From Parietaria judaica (lineage: Eukaryota > Streptophyta > Magnoliopsida > Rosales > Urticaceae), in NCBI GenBank assembly GCA_954871525.1, contig OX940863.1, positions 25,680,001 to 25,744,000 on the forward strand: DNA of 64,000 nucleotides. The letters run 5' to 3'. Below are positions 21,382-32,434 of this stretch, in pieces. The notes under the pieces are model-generated. The model searched no databases and had not been told where the DNA came from. It saw only the letters and a list, made by a program, of their open reading frames with translations. Position 1 is the first letter of the stretch. Every line of letters begins with the position of its first letter. The position numbers were made by a program, and so were the translations under genes.

Positions 21382-23386
21382 ATGATATCAGTGAGAGCTG
21401 TGGCTTGTTCGGCTTCTTGCCCGAAGACTTCACTGAGATTAGTCCACACTTTTCACCGAATCAAACGAGAGAGCTCTAATGGAAGGTCTGGTTTCCAGGG
21501 AAAGAATAAGACCAGTGATAAGCACAAAGAAGACGAGGTCGAAAAGGCGGTTTATATGCGAGATGTCGTAACGCAAATCTACAACGTTCTGCGATACTCG
21601 ACGTGGGATTCGGCTCAGGATCAGCTTCGGAAGCTGCCCGTGAAATGGGATTCTTACACGGTGAATCGAGTTCTGAAAACCCATCCGCCGATGGAGAAGG
21701 CGTGGCTGTTCTTCAACTGGGTCGCGGGGCTGAAAGGGTTCAAGCACGACCAGTTCACGTACACGACGATGCTCGATATTTTCGGGGAGGCGGGGAGAGT
21801 TTTGTCTATGAGATTTGTTTTCGAGCAGATGCGAGAGAAATGTATAAAGATCGACGCGGTCACTTACACTTCAATTATGCATCGGGTCTCGAATTCCGGA
21901 GACGTTGACGGGTCGATCAGAGTGTGGGAGGAGATGAAGGAAAACGGCTGCAATCCGACCCTTGTTTCGTACACGGCTTATATGAAGATTCTGTTTCGTG
22001 ATAACCGGGTGAAGGAAGCCACAGACGCCTACAAAGAAATGCTCCGGTCGGGGCTTTCTCCGAACTGCCACACTTATACTGTCTTGATGGAATACCTAAT
22101 CGTATCCGGTAAATCGTATACGATGCCTTTTCGATATCTGATTCCTTTCTTTCTTTGGCAATTTGTGCCATTTGTTTGAAATCTCACAAAGTTCATCCTT
22201 TTTGGCACTCGAGTTGTGTTAGCGATTATCGATATAGCTACACACTATAATCCCATAAGAATAGCAGGTTCAACACTTGAATTCCCAAGATCTGAGTTTG
22301 ATTCAAGTGTTCTATTAAGTATCATCTTTGGACCATAAGTTTAGTTTTTTGTTGATGAATTCCCAAGATCTTTGTCTTGACTGGCGGGTTTGATGATTTT
22401 CAGGAAAATGCAAAGAAGCTCTCGAGATTTTCGGTAAAATGCAAGATGCGAAAGTGCACCCGGATAAAGCGGCATGTAATATTTTGGTCGAGAAATTAAG
22501 CAAATCCCGGGAGACGCGTGCATTACACCCAATCCTAGAGTACATGAAAGAAAATCGCATCGTTCTTCGTTATCCCGTCTTTATCGAAGCTTTGGAAGCT
22601 TTAAGAGCCTCAGGCGAGAGTGATTTCCTTCTCAGGCAAGTCAACCCCCATTGTTCCGTCAGAATCCCGAGTGACGATTCAGATAGGGAACACGAACCTT
22701 TGTCCTTAGACGAAGGGCTCGTACTGATTCTCTTGAAAAAGGCCAATCTCCTCGCCGTAGATCGTTTACTATCTAAACTAGCCGAGGAAAATACTCTCTT
22801 GCGTTCTTCGGTAATGTCCACCATTGTCGAAGTAAATTGTGAACGATGCAGGCCCGAAGCTGCTTTACAGGCATATGAAAATAGCCTCAGAACCGGCATA
22901 GCCCTACAAAGAAACTCGTATACAGCCCTACTAGGGGCTTCAATCAGATCATGTTTATTCCCAAAAGTTACGGAGATTATCGACGAGATGATCAAAGTTG
23001 GATTTTCTGTCGGAGTTTACCTCGCGTCAATTCTGATTTACAAGCTCGGGCTTGCCAAGAAGCCGAAATGCGCTGCGAGGCTCTTCAACTCATTGCCGTG
23101 TGACCATAAATGCAGTGCCACGTACACCGCTCTGATTGGAGCTTACTTATTCGTCGGCAATATTGAGAAAGGCCTCGAGGTTTTCCGAGAAATGAAGAAA
23201 AGCAATGTCCTTCCTTCCTTAGGCACTTATAATTTGGTACTAACTAGCTTATCAAGAAGTGGCAGAGCTTGTGAGTTTGAAGCTTTGAGAAAGGAAAAGA
23301 AGAGCCTCGAAATGCAGCGTCGTTCTTGTGATTTCGCCTCCTTTGAGGACAAGATTTGTGACCTAATTTTTATGGGGCAAATGTAG
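21382..23386 (+). CDS. P-class pentatricopeptide repeat protein
   Basis: Two coding exons, 21,382-22,108 and 22,404-23,386, are joined over a 295-bp GT-AG intron in phase 1 and give 569 aa. The ATG at 21,382 starts a Ser/Arg-rich, acid-poor leader (MISVRAVACSAS...) typical of organelle targeting. From about residue 100 come tandem 35-residue PPR units (for example FTYTTMLDIFGEAGRV, VTYTSIMHRVSNSGDV, VSYTAYMKILFRDNRV, HTYTVLMEYLIVSGK). A non-PPR middle follows, then more units to ATYTALIGAYLFVGN and GTYNLVLTSLSRSG. No E, DYW or SMR domain is present. The family binds organelle RNA. The sequence reminds me of Arabidopsis At2g01390, from memory only. A non-coding first exon and short intron (21,294-21,362, GT...CAG) probably precede it. 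A truncated copy lies at 8.8-9.5 kb. Confidence 0.88.
22109..22403 (+). other. Intron of the PPR gene
   Basis: Donor gtaaat and acceptor tttcag. The reading frame and PPR spacing continue exactly across it, while the unspliced frame reaches a stop at 22,177-22,179. Confidence 0.85.
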
Positions 23387-23795
23387 GACCATGTGCCAAA
23401 GTTTGGGGCTTACCGAGTCTTAACGTTAAAATCTAGGGGTCGGTGTAATTAGTCACGAGTGGGCTTACAATTGGACCGGCCAGGACGAGCCCCGTCTTGC
23501 ATAGAGAGTGAGGAAAAGTTTTTCGGTGCGTGCCTATGGCTAAGGTTTGGGTGCAAGCGCTTGCTTGGCCCTCACGGGGCGGGTCTGAACTCGAGCTAAT
23601 GCCGGTTTTAATCTGAGATTGGTCTAGGCTTTCGCAAGATTTTGACATGTTTGACAAAGATAACAAATGAATAAAATTAATTAATAAGTTGCTCATAAAA
23701 TCTGAATAATAAATGAATAAAATTAATTTCAGGCTGTGCCTATTGAAGGGAGTATTGTATTATATGAAATTATTTTCTTAAACAAATTTCTCCAA
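23387..23795. repeat. 3' flank of the PPR gene, shared with 9.5-10.0 kb
   Basis: Presumed 3' UTR and downstream sequence. It is collinear with the flank of the truncated copy up to about 23,795, where the two diverge. Confidence 0.7.
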
Positions 23796-23849
23796 AATAG
23801 TGAATTTACCATAAACTATCAGTGTGTATATTGTTTACCGGATAGTATT

Positions 23850-24230
23850 GGGCCCGTTTGGCACGGTTTAATTTTTACAAAAATTGTTTTTAGTTTTAGT
23901 TTAAAAAAGAAATTGTTTTTTAAAAAAAAAAAAAAAAACTGACAAATGTTTGGTAAATTGTTTATAAAATAGTTGTTGCTGGTAACAAAAACTAATTTAG
24001 CATTTGGTAAAAAATAATTATTTAGGCTAAAAAGACTAAAATAAACTAAAACCGTATTTTGTTTTTAGAAAAAACCAAAAGTTACGAATTCTAGCTTTTA
24101 CGATTCATGTACAAAAATCTAAAATCGATTTTGTATTTTTTGGAAAAATAATTTTGCCAAATACCTAAAAAACAGTTTAGTTTATTTTAAAAACAAAAAA
24201 AGGGCTAAATAAGTTGTGCCAAACGCACTC
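23850..24230. mobile_element. Tourist/PIF-like MITE
   Basis: The 381-bp element has ends gggcccgtttggcac and (reverse complement) gagtgcgtttggcac and a 3-bp duplication (att at 23,847-23,849 and 24,231-24,233). The interior is AT-rich and has no coding capacity. A 3-bp target and the gtttggc ends fit PIF/Harbinger-derived MITEs. Confidence 0.75.
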
Positions 24231-24233
24231 ATT

Positions 24234-25400
24234 ATTGTCTTGTATTTTACTGTTCAAGTTATCGTTATCGAAACCTATCAACAGATTAATCGGTTATTGA
24301 TAGATTTATTGATGAAAAAGTATAAAATATTTATTTTTAAGTGCATATGTATATACTCAATTTTTAGTGTCCAAAATACCAACCATGAGTAACTTGGTGC
24401 CAAAACAAAACAAGCAATGGGGCTTATAGTGCGTATGAAAATTGTTTTTAAGTGATAATCATACGTGGGTTGATCCATTAACGGTCCATGAGAAAGATAA
24501 AGAAGATGTGTCCAAATATCGCTATCACGCACTGGTGAAATGTGTTGCGACATACATAGTTTTGTATAATCACGAAAACCAGGAAAATGTCAAATTTGAA
24601 ATAAAATACAACAAACTACATATCAGAAATTACATATATCATTCCAAACTGAAAGCAAAATTAAAATTAACCTCAAAATACCTAAAATTTGAAAATAATA
24701 CTTTTGCCCCAATAAATGAAAAGTTAGGGAACATGTCAAACCCGAGCTTTGGACTGGGTAGCCCGCCCAAAATCTGATGCTCGAGCTTCTACTTTTTGGG
24801 CTTTAGAATACATTATGTATTTTTAGAAGAAATAACTGTTGAATCTTTATATCTTATTTTTTAAAAAAAATGTAATAAAGACTCAAAGATTATAAAATTT
24901 TAATTAAATATTTAAGAATCACAAACTGATTTATATAGTTAAAACATTTAGAAATTAACAAACTCAAACAATGAAAGTGATCAACTATCAACTATTATAT
25001 TAAAAATAGCAGTATAAAATATAAACACATTACAATTATATTTTAAAAACATTTTCAAATCATATTTGAAGCAAATAATTGATTAAAAAATTGAAAATTC
25101 ACATCAGAAAAGGCTTTTTTTAACAACTTACGTACATGTTTACTTTGGAAATCAACTACTAATAAACACATTTAAAACATTGTAATTGAAAAAGAAAATC
25201 GTATAGAAATCAAAATAATAAATTAAAAAAATACAAATCAAGGAAAATTTTATTTTTAAAAAGCTATATATAAGTCAATCTAATATAGTGTGAAAAACAA
25301 TAAAATTCAAACCTCTCAATTAAATCAAGATATGAAATCCAACCAATTGTACTCAATTTCCATCTTTTCCTTATTATAATATTATGTTAAAAATTACAAA
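24234..25400. other. AT-rich spacer, no gene recognised
   Basis: An open frame at 24,442-24,777 (+) carries no recognisable domain and has the composition of the surroundings, so I do not call it. The remainder is A/T-rich with no terminal repeats that I could pair. Confidence 0.4.
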
Positions 25401-25712
25401 AATAATACCTTGCTAAAATAAAAGTCATAATATGAAATATATGGATTTGAAACTACCAAGTATGATAGACAAAAAAACCGAGAGTATAAATCGTGAGAAA
25501 GACAGGGGAGACGGGAATTAAGTTGACAACCAGAAAGGTCCGTGGAAACCGAATTTGAAGGGAAGAGTCGCACTGCAATGTTATAGAGGTAGACTTAGTT
25601 TATTTTATTCGTACACTACAAAATATTGTAATATAACTAAACAATTAATAAATGAACTCAAATAATTAAATTTAGAAAAGAAAAAAAAACGAATCTTATT
25701 TTTGGAGATCTT

Positions 25713-26640
25713 GCATTTTCTTCCTTATAACTTTGTCCACAGAGAGTAGTTGGAACATCAATTTTGAATCCATAGTGGTACTACCGTAGTACCTTTAGAA
25801 ATTTAAAAATTATGAAAAAGAAAGCTGAAACGAGCAAAAACGATGAATATCCTCGAATTTTATTTTTATAAATAGTACTTTCTATATTACTGAACAATTA
25901 AGAACAAAGCTCAAACAATATGAAAACGAACCTTGTTTCCGAAGGGCTTATTAGCATTTTCTTCCTCATAACTTGGTACATTTTGAATAGTTGGACATCA
26001 ATTTGAGGGCATAATACATTTGGTACGAAATTAAAAAAAATGAAAGGAGCACAAAGTCGAATATGTGAATTCTACTTTTATAGATAAAATATATTTGTTA
26101 TTCTACTTCTTAGCATTTTCTTCCTTATAACTTTGTCCACAGAGAGTACTTAGAGCATCAATTTTGAATCCATAGTGGTAGTACCTTTAGAAATTTAAAA
26201 ATTATGAAAAAGAAAGCTGAAACGAGCAATAACGATGAATATCCTCGAATTTTATTTTTATAAATAGTACTTTCTATATTACTGAACAATTAAGAACAAA
26301 GCTGAAACAATATGAAAACGAACCTTGTTTCCGAAGGGCTTATTAGCATTTTCTTCCTCATAACTTGGTACATTTAGAATAGTTGGACATCAATTTGAGG
26401 GCATAGTACCTTTGGTACGAAATTCAAAAAAAAATGAAAGGAGCACAAAGTCGAATATGTGAGTTCTACTTTTATAGATAAAATATATTTGTTATTTAAC
26501 TTAACAATTAAGAAAATAACTCAAGAAATAAGAAAAACAAACCTTGTTTCCGAAGGGCTTCTTAACATTTTCTTATTCATAATGGAGAATAATTGAAATG
26601 TCAACTTTGAATCCATAGTATTTTTGGAAAGAGTTCACTA
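25713..26640. repeat. Tandem ~400-bp repeat with related half-units
   Basis: A unit starting gcattttcttccttataac at 25,713 repeats at 26,113 with very high similarity over about 400 bp, and a partial third copy follows from about 26,510. Inside each unit a second, related block (gcattttcttcctcataac) begins about 230 bp in. This indicates an older duplication before the recent one. Confidence 0.85.
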
Positions 26641-28187
26641 ACTACAATGTTTTGTCAAATATGACATGAAATAAATAAATAAATATAAAAAAGGATAAAA
26701 TATCCAAACCAAATAACAAATATGATATGATTCTTATAAAAAATAAAAATAAAATAAAAAACCCAAATATAAAAGAAAATACCCCATATCGGTTGGTAGG
26801 AGTTGATGTTGCACTTTAGTCTTAAGAAGTCCCTAGGAGAGGATTCATCGAAGAACGAATAAAGTAAGAAATGGAGTAGACTTGCGGTATTTTTATGAGT
26901 AAATCCATTTTGGCACCAAAAAAAATACAAACTGAAAACTCAAATTGGATTAACGCTTAACCGGGTGGGTTTCAGACTTCAGTTGAATAAGTTTAATAAT
27001 TACATCTACCCAAAAACTAAATAACAAATTAGAACCGAACAAATCCTTAGAATTAACCAAAATTCACTATAAAAATAACTCAATTGAAAAATTCAGGTAA
27101 AATAGAGAGAAAATAACTAAATATTAATAATAATTGTAATGAATCTCAAACCTTATGGCTACTATGGAGATTTATGAAAATACACAAAATGAGAAAAAAA
27201 ATTGTATAAACATTTAAGAAACGAAAGAAAATGACTCACCAGAGAAACGAAAGAGAGGTGAACCACGGTCGTACGTCGCAAAGAAGGTTCCTCGAAGACG
27301 CTACGGACCAAATATATTTGAGAAGTCCTATAAACACCATGAAAATTTTGAAAATTATAAAATAAATGTAAAACAGAGTTAGCATATGTTAACTCAAAAG
27401 TGAACTGATTTTGTTGACAATTAGGGTGGTTTATAGTTGGAATACTCGGATCACTTTAAACTACATCGGCAAAAAGGGATATCAAAAGTCAACAATTCTC
27501 ACATTTCGGAAAGAAATATATGACAACCTAGCAGGAAATAATAGAAACTCGAAAACCGAACACATGTAATAAAGAAAAAATCAATTAGGAAATCGAAACA
27601 CATACGAACGGCTAACATAAACTAAAATCAAGCCATGCAAGACAAAACCTGAAGCGGTGAACAGACAGGGCAGCGCCGACTGATACTAAGAATACATGAT
27701 GATGGAGAACAGATTAGAGATCCAAAGGCAAGCTAATGGTGAGTTGCCAGAGAAATTGAATTCAGTGGAAGAAAAACAACTGAAACAGTAAGAAAAGAAG
27801 AAGTATAGCGTTAATTTTTGTATACTGGAAATCAAACTACTTCCTATATCAAAAGTTAAATTTTCAAACCCATGAATTGAAAGCATGTGTTATTTTTTTT
27901 CTTCTCTAAACCACTAAAACGACAAAACTCATATCGTTCTACTTCTATACAATCACCAACTCACTGGATTATCTAAAACCAATATCATTTTTGAAATTAT
28001 CTAAATTATCGTAATATTAGAAGGTAACATATGTAAATCAATATTAATTGAATCCTACCTTTCAATTATATTGTCTTATGAATTAAATGAAATTGAATAT
28101 GAAATACACTGAAAAATTACCCATTGTAGTGAAGTTTCATATATTCCTTATTATAACACTATGTTTTAAGTGATATAAATAATACCT

Positions 28188-28299
28188 TGGAAATTTAGAA
28201 GTCTAAAGCTGTTATATTTGAGAAAGACTCCATAGGCAAATACCTTGGATAATTAAAAGTCTAAAGCTGTTATATTTGAGAAAGACTCCACAGGCAAGA
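28188..28299. repeat. Short tandem duplication (~57 bp)
   Basis: The phrase aataccttgg, then aagtctaaagctgttatatt and tgagaaagactcca, occurs twice back to back. On the minus strand both copies end in a possible splice donor. Confidence 0.8.
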
Positions 28300-28351
28300 A
28301 TTAAGGCGACACCGAGTAACGCCATTGGGAGCAAAAGTTTAACCTTTTACT

Positions 28352-28485
28352 TAGAGCTGCACACGACCACGTCGCGACCGATCGCGACTAAAGTCGCCAA
28401 AATCGCGACTGTACACGTCGCGATGCGTCGTGGCGTGCCTGGTCGCGATGCGTCGCGACGTGGTCGCGATTTAGCGAGGAAGGAC
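28352..28485. repeat. Left hAT terminus with clustered gtcgcgac motifs
   Basis: At least six gtcgcga or tcgcgac motifs follow the 5'-most tagagctgcacac. The matching cluster lies at 30,690-30,818. Confidence 0.8.
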
Positions 28486-28934
28486 CAAAAAAAAGGGTGC
28501 GGCAAAAGTTATTTTTTGTTTCCAATGTTTAATTTTATTAGTTTTTATCCGAATTTAAGTATTAAATTATGTAAACTTATTATTTAAACTTTATTTATTT
28601 CAAAATTAATATTTTAGTATGTTATTATTGTGTAACATATTATTAATTTTAAATTATAAGTTAATTTTTAAGTTGTAATATATGTTAATAAGTATGTACG
28701 TGTACCATATTAATAATTATTAAAATTCTAAAACAAATAAGTAAATATGATAAAACAAGATATTAAAAAAAAAGTTGTATTATTCATTGTGAATATTACA
28801 ATATGGTGGAAGAAGTTGTAAATATTCAGTGTAAATATTACAAGATGCCTCACTAAAACCTCTCTCGTAAAACCCTCCTTAGGGACATAAAACCAAGAGA
28901 GGAAAGAGCACATCATATTGGCGTTTACATTGCG

Positions 28935-30290
28935 TCACTCGGGGAACCAGTCGTTAAACCTTTGCGTCATAAGCTCTAGCTCGGTTGGCTCGGTCCGTTG
29001 GGCGATGGTGGGGTTGCGGAACATCCAATCGTTCAACACCACCGCTTGCTCGAGGTGTGTGGGAGTTGTTGACGCCCTCCGGTCGTCGATTATATGCTGA
29101 GCCGAGCTGAACGCGCTCTCCGAAGCAACGCTGGAAATGGGGATGGACAGTATATCCCTCGCCATTCTCGCCAATATCGGGAATCTTTCCCGTTGATTCT
29201 TCCACCATCCAATCACATCGAACTCGACGGAGTCCTCGTCGATCCGCAGGCCGTAGTACCGCTTCAGTTCTTGCGGGGCACCGTCCGTTTCCTCCGCTCG
29301 TGCCGGTGGCGTACCGGATCCCGATGCTTCTCCGCGATCCAGTCTTTGCTTCAGTCTCCGGACAAATGCTAGGCCGGTCTTGGTTGGGCTTTCCATAACT
29401 GCCCTTTGCTCCGCCTCCACGTTGAACTGTGGGAACCGCCGGTCGTATTCACTGTAAAGTTCATAAAAAGCTTCATTAACAACCTTAATATAATCAGTGT
29501 AATCCACCCCTAAGTTTGTCCCGATTGCTGACATCAAAGGCCCGAACGTAAACATAATACGGGGATCCAAGATAGCACCGAAACAATACGAAAAAGGGGG
29601 TGGATCCCAATAACTTTTGAATTTTGCAACCATTCCCTCAATCATGGGCGAAATAACAGGGTCATTTGCGAATTCAGAAAAAGTGTTTGTAATTTCGTAA
29701 AGACCCGAAAGACCATGATTCAAGGAAGGTTGTCTTTGGTTTGAAAAATTTAAAGTAACAGCGTAAAAGGGTTTAAGGAATTGGGTGAATTTCTGGGCCA
29801 TTTCCCATTCTGCCTCCGTGATCCGCTCCGAGGCCTCTAGTTCGGTGAGGAGGAAAGCGCTTAACGGTAATCTCTGTCTACAAACAACTGAAAGCATTAG
29901 ATATGTAGAGTTCCATCGTGTATTGTTGTCTAAACCAAACTTATTAGCTTTATGATTGTGCTCTTTACAAAATCGTCTCCACCTAACAACGGTTTGAGAA
30001 TGCCGGATCCAATCGACAACGCCGCGTATTTTGTCAACGTGCCCTGAAATATTTCGTTCCCCCGTTCTAGCAATTAAATTAATGATGTGACAAGCACATT
30101 TTTGATGTAAAATATTACGAAAAGGAGAACCGGGCAAACTATTTTCTAAGATAGTAATAGCGGCGTTATTGTTTGCGGCATTGTCTAACGTAATAGAAAT
30201 GATACGATTTTGCAAACCCCAATCATTGAATAATTCAATTAATTTATCGGAAATGTTTTTGCCGGTATGGCGACACTCGAATGGTGACAT
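28935..30290 (-). CDS. hAT transposase, C-terminal half only
   Basis: From the ATG at 30,290-30,288 (context aacATGtc) the frame encodes 451 aa without a stop. It starts in the middle of the catalytic RNase H-like fold (HTGKNISDKL, then SITLDNAANN with the second catalytic Asp region). It continues through the CACHIINLIA and NTRWNSTYLML motifs and ends with the hAT dimerisation region (DVIGWWKNQRERFPILARMA; SIPISSVASESAFSS; VVLNDWM). The BED zinc finger and the first catalytic Asp segment are absent. The open frame extends further upstream, but that part is low-complexity leader. A TATA box (ctataaatacc, about 30,427-30,437 on the minus strand) lies about 140 bp before the ATG, and no earlier ATG is seen between, so this short product is probably the one made. 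It should dimerise but not bind DNA or cut unaided. Confidence 0.85.
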   Translation of the reverse strand: MSPFECRHTGKNISDKLIELFNDWGLQNRIISITLDNAANNNAAITILENSLPGSPFRNILHQKCACHIINLIARTGERNISGHVDKIRGVVDWIRHSQTVVRWRRFCKEHNHKANKFGLDNNTRWNSTYLMLSVVCRQRLPLSAFLLTELEASERITEAEWEMAQKFTQFLKPFYAVTLNFSNQRQPSLNHGLSGLYEITNTFSEFANDPVISPMIEGMVAKFKSYWDPPPFSYCFGAILDPRIMFTFGPLMSAIGTNLGVDYTDYIKVVNEAFYELYSEYDRRFPQFNVEAEQRAVMESPTKTGLAFVRRLKQRLDRGEASGSGTPPARAEETDGAPQELKRYYGLRIDEDSVEFDVIGWWKNQRERFPILARMARDILSIPISSVASESAFSSAQHIIDDRRASTTPTHLEQAVVLNDWMFRNPTIAQRTEPTELELMTQRFNDWFPE

Positions 30291-30426
30291 GTTTAAAAGT
30301 TTAGAACTTTGGAACTTTAGAACTTTGGAACTTTGGAGATTGAGAGTGGAAAAAACTTGGAGAGTTGAGAGAATTTGAGAGAGAGTTGAGAGATTGTTGG
30401 TGAGGAAATGAGGGAGGAAGAGGTGG

Positions 30427-30437
30427 TATTTATAGGG
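30427..30437 (-). promoter_or_regulatory. TATA box of the hAT transposase
   Basis: ctataaatacc on the minus strand is followed by a pyrimidine/purine-simple leader of about 110 nt and the ATG at 30,290. Confidence 0.6.
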
Positions 30438-30689
30438 TTTTAGGAGAGGGTGGGGTGGGTGAATAATTATTGTGGTGGGTGAAGTGGGTGAATAATTGTG
30501 AGGAGAAAGTGGGTGAAAAAATTTTGAAATTTGAAATTTTAGGGTTGGAATTCGAGTAAAGTGGGTAATAATTGTGGTTGGGGAATAAATTTCGGGTAAA
30601 AATTGTGTTATTTTCGCCACCAACAAACACAACTTTTCACTCCCCTCGGATCGATGACGTGGCGTAATCTCAGCCACACGATCAACCCC

Positions 30690-30818
30690 TCGGATCGATG
30701 ACGTGGTCGTCGCGACGAATCGCGACTTTTGCCGCCTGCGTCGCGACGCGTCGCGACTCGCACTGTAGGCGTCGCGACGCGTCGCGTCGTGATTGGCGAC
30801 GTCGTGTGCACAGGTCTA
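30690..30818. repeat. Right hAT terminus with clustered gtcgcgac motifs
   Basis: This contains palindromic cgtcgcgacgcgtcgcgac-type repeats and ends gtgtgcacaggtcta before the target duplication. Confidence 0.8.
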
Positions 30819-31732
30819 CTTTTACTATAATTAATGCATAATTATAACAATAAAAAACTACATATCTAGCTATGTGAAGGATAAAACGTGATAATGATAG
30901 AATATTGTCAGCCGTAAATGAGTACCTCTGATAGCCGTAAGAATTCCACAACTTTGGTTTCCATCTCTATATGCATTTAAAATGGTAAGCACATCTTTTT
31001 ATTTGACGCAGTGGGCTGCAAACACACAAACAATTTTAAATACATCAGATTTTTAAAACAAAGTAAGCATAGATCTATTGTAGCTTGAAATAGATAATTC
31101 AATGATTTCTTTTACAAATTCATGACAGTATAATGACCTAATTATTCAATAGCTAGCCCAAAAAAGCAATCGTCACCGATAGAGTAAATTTTAACACCAG
31201 TAGAAGAGATTATGAGCTCAATACTTCAGAAACCTAAAAAATACAGAATTTTGGTTGCCTTATCTTTCCGCATTTGAAAAGGTGAACACCATTTTTTATT
31301 TGACGCAATCACCTGTGGATCATAAACAAATTATAAAGAATCATAATAAATTTTTGAGTTTTGTAATAAATTTGTGGTTCTAGACACCTAACCCAGTGTT
31401 CTTAGTTCTTGGTTTCAAAAATTGCACTCTAAAATTGAAAGATTTTGTAGCTAAGCCATCATGAGCAAAAAATACGATCATAAAAACTCTAAAAAATTAA
31501 AAACTTCCGATTAATGGTTTATGTCTTGCAGCAATTGGATTAATATATATATATATACTGTAAAGAAAATCTTATGATATATATTAATTAATCTAATCCC
31601 ATGTGTAATTCAATCCAAACGAAGCCAGTAAATTCAATAAAACCTATTCAAATCCATCATAAATCGATCAATATGAAAATACAATTTATGGTAATCTACT
31701 CCAAATATCTGTTAAAAATTAGAAAATAATAC

Positions 31733-31880
31733 CTTGGCAAATAGTCGAATTAGAAATACTTGATGATGGAGAGAGAGGACCCGTGTTCTGTGCGGGTTGG
31801 CCTTCAAATGGCAGAGTTGGCTGGAAGGGCAACGCTTCACGAACTTGGCTCTGCATGCGCTTGGAAAAATGAATAAGGAT
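31733..31880 (-). pseudogene. Exon-like cargo block in the Helitron-like element
   Basis: On the minus strand a cttcag acceptor (before 31,880) and an aag|gtatt donor (after 31,733) bound 148 bp. It is open in two frames, one including MQSQVREALPF and QPTLPFEGQPAQNTG. GC content exceeds the surroundings. It looks like a captured host exon. The source gene is not recognised. Confidence 0.4.
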
Positions 31881-31959
31881 CTGAAGAAACAAAAAAAAAG
31901 CAATCAAAATCGTTGTAACAGAAACAAAAAAAAAAACTAAAAATAACCGAGAAAACCAT

Positions 31960-32434
31960 TTGTTTTTAATTAAAGATGGAGGCCCGAAATCTCGCTAAGT
32001 GAACTCGAATCCCAACTATGTTGGCACCCAAGAAACACAAAGAAAGAAGCGGGGCTCGGAATAATATAAATGAAAATGTATAAAATTACACCCCCTAATT
32101 AAAAGAGAAAAGAACTATCTAAATCTAAAGTTCTCTCTTGAACAAATATCATCGTTTACGAAAAACGAAGTAAAATCCGGGTGCAAATGCCACCAATGAT
32201 TACCTAAATTTTGAGCTCCAAAACTAGCTAACGCATCGGCTACTCTATTTCCTTCCCGAAAAATATGAGACACTCTGAAGTTGATGACTTTCACAAAGCG
32301 GATGCATTTGGACCAGCGGGCACGTAACCTCCAAGGGGCCAAACTCGATTTCTTTTGAAAAAGTTAAACTACATATGTAGAATCGCACTCGATCCATAGG
32401 TTCTCCCAAAGAAATTCCATCACTTTTTCCACAG
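31960..32434 (-). mobile_element. 5'-truncated LINE insertion
   Basis: It is flanked by an 18/19-base duplication (aaataaccgagaaaa(c/t)cat at 31,941-31,959 and 32,435-32,453). On the minus strand it carries the end of a plant LINE RNase H domain, with WENLWIESDS, PWRLRARW and VSHIFREGNRVADALASFG, ending at a stop near 32,115. A T-rich stretch at the left edge fits the 3' tail. It was copied from a longer LINE and truncated at its 5' end on insertion. Confidence 0.8.

Larger units (their letters stand above)
28352..30818 (-). mobile_element. hAT DNA transposon with short transposase
   Basis: The ends are tagagctgcacacgac (left) and, reverse-complemented, tagacctgtgcacacgac (right). An exact 8-bp target duplication, cttttact, flanks it at 28,344-28,351 and 30,819-30,826. 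The first and last ~130 bp are crowded with gtcgcgac/gcgtcgcgac motifs in both directions, the expected pattern of subterminal transposase-binding sites. One open transposase frame lies inside. The element sits within a Helitron-like body and so arrived later. Confidence 0.93.

Noticed and set aside
24442..24777. 111-codon open frame on the plus strand
   Set aside because: Composition equals the AT-rich surroundings, no domain was recognised, and there are no splice or promoter signals.
30291..30677. Upstream extension of the hAT transposase frame
   Set aside because: It crosses the TATA box and a repetitive leader; the first ATG after the TATA box is at 30,290.
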